This document shows, piece by piece, positions 12,221 to 24,341 of a stretch of 64,000 bases of DNA. Origin of the DNA: Sceloporus undulatus. Taxonomy: Eukaryota > Chordata > Lepidosauria > Squamata > Phrynosomatidae. The notes under the pieces were generated by a model. It made no database searches and had not been told where the DNA came from. It worked only from the letters and a program-made list of their open reading frames with translations. The translations under genes and the position numbers were made by a program. How positions within the stretch are numbered: the stretch's first letter is position 1; each line of letters opens with the position of its first letter. The stretch spans positions 107,297,746-107,361,745 of the forward strand of contig NC_056527.1 in the NCBI RefSeq assembly GCF_019175285.1. Direction: 5' to 3'.

Positions 12221-12724
12221 TGTTTGGGAGGAAAGATTTTGAAACCAGTTGCCAATGGAGACATTTTTTTTACATCCACAAAAGAAGAGTTAGAAAACAT
12301 TATTACCTTCCATGCATTCTGTGGTGAGCTCCTTGCATGAAGAAAACTAGGATGTAAAGGGGACAACTAAACCAATGCTTTCTCCCTGACAGGGTTGAAA
12401 ATTTGTATTTTCTGCATGCAGGCAGACAGTTTTGTGAGTGTGGCAAGGCAACATGTAAACCTAGAACATCAGCAGCATCATTACCAGATCCTGATATAAA
12501 GTCTTCCCAAATCATTCTACTGATTGTACAAAGTGGCCATGTGGCTTGTGAGTTCAGAGCTTCTACTAGTGGTCCTCAATGAACCTGTATTGATATCTGG
12601 GATTCCAACATTGTTGGAGAAAGGATCAGGGACTATTGGGTTGAAGTCATATGGTCCTCCAAGCAAAAACTGGTGTGTGATGTAAAACAGAACCTTAAGC
12701 ACAAACACTTCCCTCTCCAAAATA

Positions 12725-15700
12725 TTAAGATTCCCAGTAGATTTTTCTTTGGAGTTCATCCCAGGGAAATTTGATCTCCACATCTTTCATCTTTTCCTGG
12801 TATAAACACTGGAATGCAGCAGTTTGCTCTGAGGTGAAATGATTTCTCCAGTCCCCAGAAATCCCTGCAGAGTGTGAAGAAAGTGTGAGAGTGAAGAAAA
12901 GACACCATATTTTACGTACATTTTCAGACAGGGATGAACAACTTGCAACAGTCAGGCGGTAATTCTTTGTCTCTGACCCTTGCTACAGGTAGCAACACAT
13001 CCAGAAAGCAGATGCTGAAAAGTCTCTCTGTTGATTTTTTTTTAAAAATTAATTTAATTTTGCTGCAGTGTGGGGGCTATGGACCACAAAGGCTGTTGTG
13101 GGAGCCACCTGTCACTTGCATTTTGCCCAACCATGTTTTAGAGTAAGATTGGGAAACTTCTTCTATCTCAAGGGAACGTCTCTATTTTGGATCATTGTTG
13201 TTGCTGTTGTCTTTACAATTATTATTGGTAGTGGTGGTGGTAATAGTAGTAGTATACTATTATTACTATTTCTTACCCATAGGAAACACCAGTTAAAAGA
13301 CCACACAAATAAAATGTCAGCTAGGTAACAGTTATCAGCCTTGTTTGACTAACTGAACTAAATGTCCTCCAAAGGACCTGAATGTTTGCGGCGGACTATA
13401 TGGGAGAAGGCAGTACCATAGCTAATCTGGACCCAAACCAAGTAGAGTTTAAAAGTTAACAACCAACACTTTGTATCTTGACTAAGTGGCACCCAGTGGG
13501 GTAATTTTAATATCTTTAAATGTATTTATTACGGTCAGTCGCCAATACAAAGACAACAGCAAGGAAATAGCTCAAACAAGGGTTGTCATATACTGGGAGG
13601 GATAATATTATACATCAAATTTTATCAATAATTCAAAACCTAGATAAATTCTAAAAACTGCATAATAGAAAACCATTCAAATAATAAAATCATTAAAATT
13701 AAGATTAAGACACCATCCTGCGCCAGCAAACTATTGCACTAACGCAAAAAACTTGCCACCTTGGCTGTAATCTCTGACCGCTGGTCAGCCAAGAGGTAAT
13801 CAATATAAAATGTGTCAGATTTGCCTGGTATTTTTTGTAAAACTGGGGCTATAAAACAACGCTGAAGATGACGGTAAAAGGTACAATACAATAAGACTTG
13901 CCCCACTGTTTCTGCCTCCCCAGACCCGCAAGAGCATAGGCATTCACAAAGTGGTTTGTTATTGTATCTTCCCTTGAGTAAAGCCGATGGAAGTACATTA
14001 AATTTGGCCAGAGGAAAGGCTTTCCTATACTTTGGATTTGTTAAATTGTTCAGATATGCTGCTAGGACAAAACCTCTCCCACTATCTTTAAAAGTTGAAT
14101 TTAAGGAAGCTACATTTATATGATTTTGTAACTCAAAGTCCCAGATATGCTGGCGAATATTCCCTTTGGCTTTTGTATAACCTATGGCAAGAATAACAGC
14201 TTGTGAGAAACCCAGGGATTGCACTTTTTCCTCAACTATTGTTTTCCATCTTGACTGGAATATATCACTGAGAGTCAAGGGGGCTAGACCTTTTAGCCAA
14301 AAATCTAACTTATATATCCATATTTGCAATTCAATAGAAATTATGCCCTTTTCCAACCTAAGAAAAACATTTGGCACACAACCTGGGAGGCTGAGAATAG
14401 TTCTCAGAAATCTTGTTTGAACAGTTTCCAAGGCTGCAATATTTTTAAACACACACACTTGTGCTCCAAATAACATTTGGGAAATTGTAATATCAGAGTA
14501 ATACAGGGAGGCTACACTGAATGGTGGGGAAGGCTAAAGTAAATGGTTGGGGCCAAAAAATACCAGCATCTTTTACCATACAGCCTCAAGAGAGTACCTA
14601 AACCTGTAGAAGGAAAGAAACTTGCAAAAGTTAGGAAACCACCTAACAATATTGTATCATGGAAGGAAATAGCCATATGTGGACAGAGGATTCGATTTGG
14701 GTCCCATGGCCCAGAAGTTGTTGCCCAGCCATGTTTTAGAAGATCACTGAACTACAAATATTCCCCAAAATATTTCCCCTGTTTTCAGCATTACCTTTTC
14801 TGAGAAAGGGGCTAATACTTTGGTTCATCACATCATTAGGAACAAGGCTATAATTCACCATCTTGTTGCCCTTCATTGATTCAAAGGAAGCGTTTTTCAC
14901 AACAGAATCAACAGCAGATGCGTCTAAGTCCTTGCCTAGGAATTGACAGATGCGACGAACACTGCCCTGTAGGTCCTGAAAAGATAGGATACATACCACA
15001 GATCAGATTTGGATTGCCTGTGCTTGATAATAGAATAGGAGGGCATGTAGGTCTGAGTTGGGGTAGCAGAGATTGAAAAGAAGACCCAAAAAATGTCATT
15101 TTTAAATTATTCACCTTCAGTAATTCATCATAGGTTAGAAGGAGAAAGTTTGTCCGTTCTTTGTAAGCCAACCAGCTCTTGACATGATCAAACCAAGTGC
15201 CAAAGAGAACTGAAATAAACAGATGAAAAGTGGGACACATACCGTTTTTGTTTTTAAAAGGACTTATTTGAGATTAAATAAAATTATGTTAAGATTACAA
15301 TCATACTTCCTTGGGAGCAAGCCCCATTGACCTCAGTGAAATGTACTGTCAAGTAAACATGCAGACGATTGTGCTTTAACCATGTACACAAATTTCAACT
15401 AAAAGACTGGAGCGTGTCCAAAGGAGGGCGACTAAAATGGTGAAAGGTCTGGAAACCTTGCCCTATGAGGAACGACTCAGGGAGCTGGGGATGTTTAGCC
15501 TGGAGAAGAGAAGGTTAAGAGGTGATATGATAGCCCTGTTTAAATATGTGAAAGGATGTCATATTGAGGAGGGAGGAAGCTTGTTTTCTGCTGCTCCAGA
15601 GAACAGGACCCGGAACAATGGATGCTAGTTACAGGAAAAGAGATTCCACCTCAACATTAGGAAGAACTTCCTGACAGTAAGGGCTGTTCGACAGTGGAAC

Positions 15701-18700
15701 AAACTTCCTCGGAGTGTAGTGGATTCTCCTTCCTTGGAGGTCTTTAAACAGAGGCTGGATGGCCATCTGTTGGGGATGCTTTGATTTGGATTTCCTGCAT
15801 GGCAGAATGGGGTTGGACTGGATGGCCCTTGCGGTCTCTTCCAACTCTATTATTCTATGATTCTATGATTCTAATGAAAGAGAGAGACTGAAAGGTGCTG
15901 AAATATAATCTAACTGAATCTATTTTTAACTGCTAGCAGCTCACAGCAGATTGTTGGAGCAGATTTAACATCAAAAGAGTACAAATATTTAGCACAAAGA
16001 ACTGATGCTATGCTTGATCTGCTACCATAATTTGATTGGTTCCAGGTCAGGCATATCTGACCCACAAGCAATGAGAAAGGATCAATCCTATTTATCAATT
16101 GTGTTTTTCACTTCCTTTAGGTCAGCAGCATGGCTTCCTAAGAAATTAAGAGCATGGGCAAGTTTCACTTGAATTATAGCATCAATGATTTGTTAAACAA
16201 GTGAAAGAAAAGAAATATGAATAGCATGAACTGGATAGGAGAATGGATATGTGGAGGAGGTAGGATGCCATGTTGGATTAAAGGGGTGGAAATATCACAG
16301 CGCATTGACAATTTTTGGCACTATCTGCCAAACCAGAGGTAGGGAATTGTTGCCACCCCCTCCAAATGTTTTAGACTACACTCCCATAATACTTTATCCT
16401 TGGCTGTCCTGGCTGGGGCTTCTGGGAAATGAAGTCTGATATATTAGAAGGGCCAAATGTTTGCCACTTCTTGCATGAAACAATAGAAAACCCTCCTCCT
16501 GTTTTTAGAGAATTCTTGACTCTCAGTTTCAGGCCTCTATCCACATACTTTTTCCTGCAGAAAACATCTCTAGGAATTCTCCAAAATCCTCCTTGTAGTC
16601 CAGAAACGATGACATCTTGGCATAATAATAGAGTGATACACAGACATCTCTTGGGTCACGGATGGTATAAATGGCCTAGAAGAGAAGTTTGACAGGTAAT
16701 AGATCAGAATTTGGGAAGGTGCATTTTGGCAGCTGCAGAAACCAAAATCTCCAAGTTGGGTGCTGTTATTAATTGGCATTAAGTTGGCTTTGATGTATGG
16801 AGACTATGATTGAGAGATGTACAAGATACATTGTTATTAATAGCCCTCCTCAGGTCTTAACAAATTCAGGGCCATGGCTTCCTTGATTCAGTCTATGCAC
16901 TTGTAATGCACTTCCTCTTTTCCTACTGCCTACCCCCTTACAGAGCTTTATCATCTTTTAAATGAGTGATGTCATCACATTATATGTCCAAAGTATGATA
17001 GTCTCAGTTTAGTCATTTTGGCTTCTAGAGAGAATTCAGGCTCGATTTGCTCTTCGACCCATTTATTGATCTTTTTAGCAGTCTACGTTATCTACAGAAC
17101 TCTTTTCCTGTGCTATATTTCAGACTAATTGTTTCTCTTCCTATCATCTTTCTTTGCTGTCCACCTTTCACAACCATATATAGAAATCGAAAATACTATG
17201 GCGCTGGGCAGCATAGCCTTTGTACATAGTGTGCAAAGGAGAATTCTGGGGAATTCTGGGAATCATGGCCCCAAGGAGAAACTCTTCCAGGCTCTGGATG
17301 GAGAAATTCTGTGCCCACGGTTCTTCTCATGCTATGAGGCAAACTTTCTTAGGAATGCGCCAAGCATTGCCAGGGAGACAAAAATGATTCCACTTCCCAA
17401 GCTTCATGTTCTTGAGGTCAGGAGGGAAAAGCTGATTTGTACATTTGTGCTCTGCTCTGTGCACTGATAGCTTTCTTAACAGTAACAGCGGTGTTAAAAC
17501 CCTTTTTACCACCATCACCCATGCAAGTCACAGAATCACCTTGGCCTGTGAGGTGAAGAAAGATTCTGGAAAGATGGATGGTGGCAAATGAGAGCTTATA
17601 AGACGGGGGCAGGGCCGGTCCTCCAGGTATTTAGCTGCTGTGTTCTGTTCAAGCCAAGGAACACGCTCCCAGGAAGGTATCGACCGGGACAGTGTAGGGT
17701 CCCCATCACTGTGGATCAGGGTGAGGATTTCTTGCATCCAGGTTGTTCCTAAAAGAGAGGGACATGAGTAAAACCTTCTCCCAGAATCTGCAAGGTGCCA
17801 TAAAGGGCACAATAATGATGAGGAACTATGACCAACCTCTGTATGCTGTTAGACTGCAGCTCCCATTAACCCTAACAAGCATAGCCAATGATGGTGGAAG
17901 GATCATGGGAGTTGAAGTCCATAACATGTAGAGAGTGACCACCCTGGATCTTCAAGCAGGATTTTGGAAAGCTGAGAACATGCATGCAAGTCACATCCCA
18001 TCTCAAGACAAGGCACCTCTGGCTATATCATTGTAGTAGGGAAGCTGTGGCCCCCAATGCTTCCTTTTTTAGACCCCAAGACCTCCAGCCGTCCCCAAGT
18101 CTCCAGGCCTACCCCATTAAAAAAAACATATGAAAAGTAATCATACAAACTGCCACCAGAATGTGACATTTTGGCATAATTTTACACTTTCAACATTTTC
18201 ATCCTAATGAAAATGGCTGATTTTCATTACCTGGAACACTGCAGTGGTGTGTGTGAAAAATTATTTATTTAAATTTTATTTAAATTTTTAAAAAGTTAAA
18301 AATTTATTCCAACTTTCTCTCAGCATAGGACCCAAGGCAGCTCACAAGAAATTTTAAACAAAGTACAGGTAAAACTGATCAGTACGAGAGAGAGAAAAAC
18401 TAAAAATCAAAACAAATGCACATTTAAGCAAAAACGCAACTTTAAATCACATTTAAAGCATTATAAGAAAGACAAAAGCTGGGCACACCCCATTACAAGC
18501 CCCTTCTGCCACATGAATTGAGAGCCACAGGCCCGCCTAGATTAAAAGGGAGTTTACTCTGCACATTTTGCTCCGCTCTTGTCCTAATAGTGAGATGCAT
18601 AGTCAAGTTCAACAGGTAATGCTTTTTGCAGCTTCTCTAGAATTTACACCACTTGAATTTCTGTCTTTCACACCCTTGTTAAAATGAAAAAATTGCCAAA

Positions 18701-19612
18701 TTGTATTTCCCAGAACAAGGGTGAGGAATCTCCATCCCAGTCCAGCCTCACATATACTGGAATTTTGGTGCCCATCCTTTTTCCCTTAGCCCTACTCATC
18801 ACTGGCTTCTCTGAAACTAATTTCAGCTCTCAGGTTGAAAGAGGTTCTATACCCTTCCTCTAGAGATCAATAAAAGATATTTAATACAGGTATGCCTCAG
18901 TTAATGAAATAGATGTGTCCCTGGGCATTACTCTTTTATCAGAAAATTTGGTATGAGAAATGGGAATGACATGGAAAGAAAAGGCATAGGTTCCGATAGC
19001 ACAAAAATAAAAACCAGTTCAACCTGATTCAGCAGATGCCTGATTCAAAACTAACCATATGGACAAGTGAAATGAAACTACCAGGTCAGGTAAGCCTTGC
19101 CTTAGCAGGTCAGGTAAGTAAACAAAAATATTTGGCATCTTCTGGTGACTACTTGAAAGCTTCTAAAATACAACCAGGGGTTTCTTTTTCTTTTTCCAGC
19201 CTCTACTTTTCTTAAGATTTGCATTTACATTGCCAGATTTAAAGATTATGCTTGTTAACCTGCAGACAAGGCGAGCTAACCTGCTTTCCTCTGCTAAAAA
19301 AAAGGCCCATCTTGACAGAGACCAAGGAAGAAAAGGGGACTGGGTGGGCATAAAAGGACTATGCAAAAATGATCAGAGGCTTTGTTAAGTGTGGTATACG
19401 TTTACATTTTTGCCAATTTTCAAACGCCATAGAGAATGGGATAGGGGGATATGCCCAACTAGCTTACCAGATTTGGGGTACGTGAGGTTGAAGACATCAC
19501 TGTCTCGAACCCGGAAGCTCTGGTGGGCGTATTGAATGCTGTCTTCACTGTGCACAAGGGCAGGAAGGGTTATTCCACCGTACTCTATGGAACGTGTGAC
19601 CTTTCTGGCCAT
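12725..19612 (-). CDS. Cytosolic sulfotransferase, SULT2 type, complete (298 aa)
   Basis: Six coding exons on the minus strand: 19468-19612, 17540-17748, 16549-16675, 15115-15209, 14795-14975, 12725-12864. Internal lengths 209, 127, 95 and 181 bp are the classic SULT pattern; all joints are GT-AG and the frame is open to TAA at 12725-12727. The ATG at 19612 has a GCCATGG context. The enzyme transfers sulfate from PAPS to hydroxyl groups of steroid-like substrates in the cytosol. Visible motifs: PAPS loop TYPKSGTTW (44-52), RVPWLE (77-82), catalytic His in SSHLP (102), Arg124 and Ser132 in RDPRDVCVS, and RKGISGDW (251-258). The dimer motif KxxxTVxxxE reads [10 protein letters not shown], so it has diverged. 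Closest by memory to SULT2B1/SULT2A1; orthology is uncertain. It converges with the netrin gene. Confidence 0.93.
13500..14485 (-). mobile_element. Non-LTR retrotransposon 3' fragment (RT C-terminal region)
   Basis: A 245-codon frame (14476 to 13739, reverse strand) encodes the region after a reverse transcriptase core: [13 protein letters not shown] and [16 protein letters not shown], then a Cys-rich [20 protein letters not shown] segment and FYRHLQRCF. This fits the C-terminal part of LINE pol proteins; clade not determined. Downstream an AT-rich 3' tail ends near 13500 with a motif like 'gaccgtaataaa'. It is 5' truncated. It lies in the intron between the last two sulfotransferase exons, so it is not a host gene. 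The long open frame suggests a fairly recent insertion. Confidence 0.75.
15395..15875 (+). mobile_element. CR1 LINE 3' end
   Basis: Reads as the typical CR1 3' region: 'ggagcgtgtccaaaggaggg', 'gaggaacgactcagggagct', 'cctggagaagagaaggtta', 'ttggactggatggccc', and the terminal short repeat 'attctatg' at about 15850-15873. The frame [20 protein letters not shown] is the remnant of the pol C-terminus. It is severely 5' truncated and lies in an intron of the sulfotransferase. Confidence 0.85.
16337..16460. repeat. Small dispersed repeat ('ccaaatgttttagac' type)
   Basis: Contains 'ctccaaatgttttagactac' followed by 'actcccataat', and mirrored at the other end by 'gggaaatgaagtctga' and 'gccaaatgtttgcca'. 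Similar segments occur at 17828-17945 and 54267-54318. Probably an old fold-back MITE. Confidence 0.4.
16830..17215 (-). mobile_element. RTE/BovB-like LINE fragment, degraded
   Basis: Read in reverse it aligns by eye with the LINE fragments at 23850-24341 and 51574-52040: 'ccaaagtatgatagtctcag', 'cattttggcttctagagag', and the mirror of the YGCESW and FEMW coding segments. No long frame remains. It lies in the sulfotransferase intron between exons 2 and 3. Confidence 0.6.
18255..18380 (-). repeat. LINE 3' tail-like fragment
   Basis: Contains 'ggacccaaggcagctcaca' after an AT-rich run, the reverse complement of a common L2/CR1-like LINE end. It is too short to classify. It lies in the first sulfotransferase intron. 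Confidence 0.35.
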
Positions 19613-20639
19613 GGCCTTCTGTGAGCAGTGAACTAAGAGGAAGAAAACGATGTCAACTGGTGTATGAATTGGCTTTAAAGTTCCTAGGAAGGAAGCCCTC
19701 ACTTGGGATAAAGTAGGGGAAAAGATCTCAGGAATAGGATGGAGGGTCAGTGAAGTGAGAGAAATTGGGAAACAGGGAATTCATCCAAGGTAGGGAAGAA
19801 GAGCTTCAGTTATCATTCCTTACATACCTCATTCATTCATTCACTTTCTCAGTAAGATGATAAACCTCTTACCGTGTGCTTCTTCCCTTTTTCAGGCCCA
19901 GGATCCTCATAAAACCTGCTTTAAAAAAAAAATCCCCTCCCCTGTTTGATTCTCCTGAGCTGCCTTTTCTGGCCCCTTTTCTTGGCTCTTTGTAGTACGG
20001 TCTGTGTCAGAGAGGGAAATCCAGGCAACACTCTGAAGGGATACACAAAAGGCGACTTTGTTCTTTGTGGGATAGGGGGAGGATGGGGAAATGAACTAGC
20101 ATGGAAAAATCAAGGTCAAATATCTGGAGATGGACAGCTTGCTACTTCCCACCCGGCACAAAATAAAAATAACAAATACATATTTGAAGGGTATGACCTC
20201 ACTCGGCAAGAGCAGTTCACCTTGTCCACATGCCATTTCCTTCTGTCCCTGTGCAATCATGGAATGGAGAGCATTCTTTGCTTAGCTGAGAATTAGTTAT
20301 TTTTTTGTCCTCAAGTGGATGGAGAAAATAAGAGCAGCGGTGGTGTCTGCCCAACTGATATTTCTACATTCAAAACTCACAAGCCAAAGGATACTGAATA
20401 AAATATATATATATATTTATTTTTTTAAAAAAAATCCCACAAGCCAAACACCTTACCAGAGATGTGCCAGATGAGCAGAACAAGACCAGGTCCAGGATGT
20501 TTTTGTCTTTATCATCTCCAGCCACAGAAATCATCCAAGGAAGATGTCGATGTATATTAGTGCTTCAAGAAGCAGTAAAAGGCAGAGAAGCTGGGGGCAA
20601 GTAATAAAGTTGGCAACTCTCATGTTTAATTTGCCAGGG

Positions 20640-21060
20640 CTTGTTTCCACGCTAGGCAACACAGGAATTCTGATTTCTGTCATTCAGTCGGATTATATAA
20701 GTGACTGACATGTGTGAAGAAGGCTTTACAGATTACAGAAGAGGAATCACTCAACTTCTGCTTAAATATGTTCCACGGTGGTGAACTCAACACCACCTTA
20801 AGCCATTGGTTCCACTGTTGAATACCTCCTGTCATTTGGAGGTTTCTCGCAGTGTTCATCCCAAATCTGCTTCCCTCTGTTTCCAGACCTGTGGCTGTAG
20901 TCCTGACATCTTGAACAACAGGAAAAGAAGGAAAAACCTGCTTCATCGTGTACATGACAGCCTTTCAGATATTTAAAAGACAGTTATCATGTTCCCAGAC
21001 CTTTGATGTTCTTTTCTCCAGCCTTAACATACCCATATCTTCAAGACATTACAGTACTCA
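20640..21060 (-). mobile_element. CR1-like LINE 3' fragment, old
   Basis: The reverse strand carries the same landmarks as the CR1 copy at 15395-15875: 'tttcagatatttaaa' and 'cttttctccagccttaacat' match the mirrored 'tttaaatatgtgaaagg' and 'gtttagcctggagaagagaa'. The middle part (ggtggtgaactcaac) is more diverged. It lies upstream of the sulfotransferase start. Confidence 0.55.
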
Positions 21061-22170
21061 CAAGCTTTGGTTTTCACATCCTTCACCATCTTCTCTGGCA
21101 CCACATAGCTTGGAAATGTGGCTGGTAGATGCTGGAAGTTGTCACCCCAAAAAAAAATTACTTTTCCAAGTTCTCTTCTGGTCATACTCCAGTTTGCCAG
21201 TATTCTTCTCAAAACATGGGGCATGATGGAACAGAATAGAGTGGAACTCTTACTTCTGACCTCTGTTCTGTCCTGTTAATGCAGCCTCAGCGAGTGCATT
21301 AGTTCTATAAAGAGCTGCATCACACTGCTGGCTCATGTCAGCTTGTGATCTACAAAGACACTTGGAACCTTTTCATGTGTCCTGTTGCCAAGTTGGTTCT
21401 TTCCCCCATTCTGTACTTCCACCTTTGATGTGGGACTTTAATATTTCCCATTGCTTGATCTATACGTGTAGCAGAATCCAGGTTAGGAGTAACCTGGCAG
21501 AATCAGCAAGATGGTGAAACAAACTCTTCCAGCTGACACTGCACAGGGGGAATTATTTTTTTCAAAGCTCTTTTTTTCCCAAAGCTTTTTTATTTGTGTC
21601 AAACACCACTAAATTCCCTGCAAGAAGAAGACTAGCAGACTGGGCTGCAATGATGGTACTGATGTGCCATTGATTGTTATTTGCAGGGAACACACCAGAC
21701 AGTGCAACGATGGGCAACACACAGCCTATAAACCACATGTAGGTCCCCTACCTATTTTGGCACCTGCTACACCCATCTGGAAAAAACTTAGTAAAATGGA
21801 GGAGGACAAATTTGCCCCTCCTGAAAGCTAATTCTTCGATAAAACAAGACACATAACCTTTTTAATGTTACATTTTGACCCCAAATGGTTTTTTGCATAA
21901 ACAGAAGTTCACTTTTGGCTACTTCCAATTTCTTTTTGGGGTGGTAGATTCAGCCCATTGCAATCTTATGGGGATGAACATTGGCCTTAGATACTGGGAA
22001 CATGCCCACATATGATCTTAAAAAATATTTATGGGAGAATGCTTGTTCTGCCTCAGTGTATTATATGTTGCAAAAGTCCATTCTGCTATCTCAGAATCCC
22101 ACCAAATTATTCTGTATGTGTAGATAAAATCAGACCAGACCAGACCAGACAGCCAGTAGTGCACACACAC

Positions 22171-22502
22171 CCCAACTGTCTCGATTTAGCAGAGACAGTC
22201 TGGATTAATCCTCCATCCTACGACTTTTTCAGATGCTTTTAAAATGTCCTAGTTTTTTTCTCCTCCTTCCACTTTCCCCCTCAGTTTACTTCAGTTGCTG
22301 CATAGTAAGTTCAAAGTACACAAGTAGTTTACACTACAACTAACTCAGCAGCAAGCAAGAAGGAGAGGAGGTGGAATCTTTCACATACCAGTAGGCTCCC
22401 TATCCTAATGTATGCATCCTTCCACATTAGTAACTTTTGCCATGTTGACCTCATTCTAACTTTGCTTGGCCACATGTCCCCTTTTGAAATGTTGGAGGGC
22501 AT
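22171..22502 (+). repeat. Family A dispersed repeat, copy 2
   Basis: Starts 'cccaactgtctcgattta' and ends 'gttggagggcatg', with the internal 'gtaagttcaaagtac', 'taacttttgccatgttgacc' and 'tttgcttggccaca' landmarks. A tRNA-headed SINE follows within about 10 bp. Confidence 0.7.
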
Positions 22503-22511
22503 GTCTTTGCT

Positions 22512-22707
22512 TGAGATCCAGTGTGTTGTAGTGGTTTGAGCACTGGATTATGACTCTGGAAATCTGGGTTCAATTCCCATTCAGCCATGGACTCCCACTG
22601 GGTTACTTTGAGCAAGTCATACACTCTCAGCTCCAGAACAACCTGTTGTAAGATTGCTTTGGAGTCATCATAAGTTGGAAACAACTTGAAGGCACACAGC
22701 AACAACA
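22512..22707 (+). repeat. tRNA-headed SINE (Sauria/ACA type)
   Basis: The head has the A-box-like 'gtagtggtttgagcac' and B-box-like 'gggttcaattcc', a middle region, then the LINE-derived tail 'catcataagttggaaacaac' and 'aaggcacacagcaacaac'. Somewhat shortened in the middle. Confidence 0.8.
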
Positions 22708-22852
22708 TCTGTTAACAGACGATGAACCAGTCATTTTAGCAATTTGTAATAACTGTTATGATTGATATCGATTATATTTGTAAATTGTATTTTCTATTTT
22801 ATTATGATGTAATCCTGTCCTGATCTGTAGGGAGAGGCGGGAAATAAAAATA

Positions 22853-22854
22853 AA

Positions 22855-22912
<58 letters not shown>
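22853..22912. repeat. (ATT)n microsatellite
   Basis: About 20 uninterrupted ATT units. It accounts for the homopolymer Asn and Ile open frames on the reverse strand. It follows 'gaggcgggaaataaaaataa', a typical LINE-tail context. Confidence 0.95.
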
Positions 22913-22913
<1 letters not shown>

Positions 22914-23081
22914 CTGTCTCTGGAAGCAAAATATCTTGAGCTGGTCCAAAATATGTTGAATGACCAAGCAATACGATACTGAATGACATCCATGCACACA
23001 TGGGCAGTTCATGCTGGAACCATCAACTCCAAACCAACCTAACTAAATAATTCTCTCTGGTTTTTCCTGCTACGTCTGCAA

Positions 23082-23332
23082 ACACACATTTGTGTGTGTG
23101 TGCTTTCAAGTTGCCTGTCGACTTATGGCAAAGCCATGAATTTCATAGGGTTTTCTTAGGTAAGGAATACTCAGAGGTGATTTTGCCAGTTCCTTCTTCT
23201 GAAATGTAGCCTATAGCACCCAGTATTCACCTGCAGTTTCATATCCAATTAGTAACCACAGCTGACCCTGTTCAGCTTTCATGATCAGATGGGATCTGGC
23301 GCCTTTAGGTTATTTAGGCCTGCCATACATCC
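23082..23332 (-). repeat. 5S rRNA-headed SINE, copy 1
   Basis: The + strand segment 'accacagctgaccctgttca' plus 'gctttcatgatcagatggga' is the reverse complement of the internal promoter region of 5S rRNA (gatctgatctcggaagctaagcag type). The other end carries the LINE-like tail 'cgacttatggcaaagccatg' and a short CA repeat. Tail and head together identify a 5S-derived SINE, not a 5S gene. Confidence 0.75.
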
Positions 23333-23369
23333 ACATGCATGAAAGAACTAGAAATGATTCTGTGTGGCT

Positions 23370-23830
23370 GTACAGGCTGCCCCAAAGGGGGGGAGGTCTG
23401 TGCCACCCCTTTTCGCGCTGGATTGGGGCCAGGGCAGCCTCACCAGCAGCCCTATCGCCCCAATCCGGCATTTTTCTGGACCACGGAGATGCCGTTTCTC
23501 CATGGCCCGGAAAAGGGGTGTCCTTGGTGCTTCATGCCCCCGGACACCCAGGCGCTAAAGAGGAGAAGGGGAGGCCCCTTTCTTCTCTGCATCGTTGGCG
23601 CACCCAAAGGGATCTCCAAAATGGAGCTCCTTTTCATGCTGCTGATAAGGCACAATGAGTGCCCTCCAGTGGCATGGTGACGTGTCCTGTGTGATGCACC
23701 GTTTGGACGTGTTGTACAGGACACATCATGGATGCGTGCCCCATGTGGGCGGGGCTGCGCAATCATGGCCGTGCCCACACATGCTAGGGTTCGGTAGCAT
23801 GTAGTTACTGCGAGCTTCCGAACACTAGTA
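23370..23830. repeat. GC-rich dispersed repeat, unclassified
   Basis: A GC-rich block of about 460 bp holding several overlapping open frames on both strands, none with a recognisable domain. 'aaaatggagctccttttca' resembles a segment of the 5780-6260 block. It abuts a LINE fragment at its right end. CpG content looks high; a promoter role cannot be excluded but repeat identity is more likely. Confidence 0.4.
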
Positions 23831-23849
23831 TTGGCGGCGTCGGCCCTAA

Positions 23850-24341
23850 AATGCAAAGATATACAACTCAGCACAAAAGTTAGAATAATAAAAGCCATCA
23901 TATTCCCTATTACCATGTATGGATGTGAGAGCTGGACAGTTAAGAAAGATGATAGGAAGAAAATCAATTCATTTGAGATGTGGTTCTGGAGAAGAGTGCT
24001 GAGAATCCCATTGACAGCCAAAAGGACAAACAAATGGGTCCTAGAGCTGATTAAGCTGGAAACCTCCCTGGAAGCCAAGATGACCAAACTGAGGCTGTCA
24101 TACTTCGGACACATAAGAGTAGGAAGGACTCACTGAAAAATACAATAATACTGGGAAAGGTGGAGGGAAGTAGAATGAGAGGAAGGCCACATGCCAGATG
24201 GATGGAGTCTATTAAGGAGGTCACAGGTTTTATGAGGTTGCAGGAATTAAGCAGAGCAGTGGAGGACAGGAGGTATTGGAAATGTCTCATCCATAGGGTT
24301 GCCATAGTTGAGATGGACTCAAAGGCAGTTAACAACAAATA
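23850..24341 (+). mobile_element. RTE/BovB-like LINE 3' end
   Basis: Encodes the C-terminal stretch of a non-LTR pol: KVRIIKAIIFPITMYGCESW, then FEMWFWRRVLRIP and LRLSYFGHI, and in another frame RWMESIKEVTGFMRLQELSR, so at least one frameshift and a stop are present. These motifs fit RTE/BovB proteins. The very end ('gttgccatagttgagatgga', 'aacaacaaata') resembles the tails of the tRNA-headed SINEs nearby. Confidence 0.7.

Larger units (their letters stand above)
10262..12724. other. Intergenic space between convergent netrin and SULT2-like genes
   Basis: Should hold the 3' untranslated regions of both genes, which are transcribed toward each other. On the - strand, overlapping AATAAA signals lie at 12211-12220, about 510 bases beyond the sulfotransferase stop. 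Apart from the family D copy I see no gene and no repeat I can name. Confidence 0.5.

Noticed and set aside
13739-14476. 245-codon frame as a host gene
   Set aside because: Its motifs are those of a non-LTR retrotransposon pol C-terminus, and it sits inside a sulfotransferase intron with a LINE-like 3' tail.
19610-19702. An upstream in-frame ATG at 19702 as the sulfotransferase start
   Set aside because: The extra 30 residues do not resemble SULT N-termini, and the ATG at 19612 has a better context and gives the usual length.
23222-23332. A 5S rRNA gene
   Set aside because: Only part of the 5S sequence is present, with many differences and a LINE-type tail, so it is a SINE.
23281-23658. Overlapping frames in a GC-rich block as a CpG-island gene
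   Set aside because: All three frames are open because stop codons are rare in GC-rich DNA; the block resembles another repeat at 5780-6260.
23452-24114. 220-codon reverse-strand frame
   Set aside because: It is the antisense of a LINE fragment joined to a GC-rich repeat; no protein family is recognisable.
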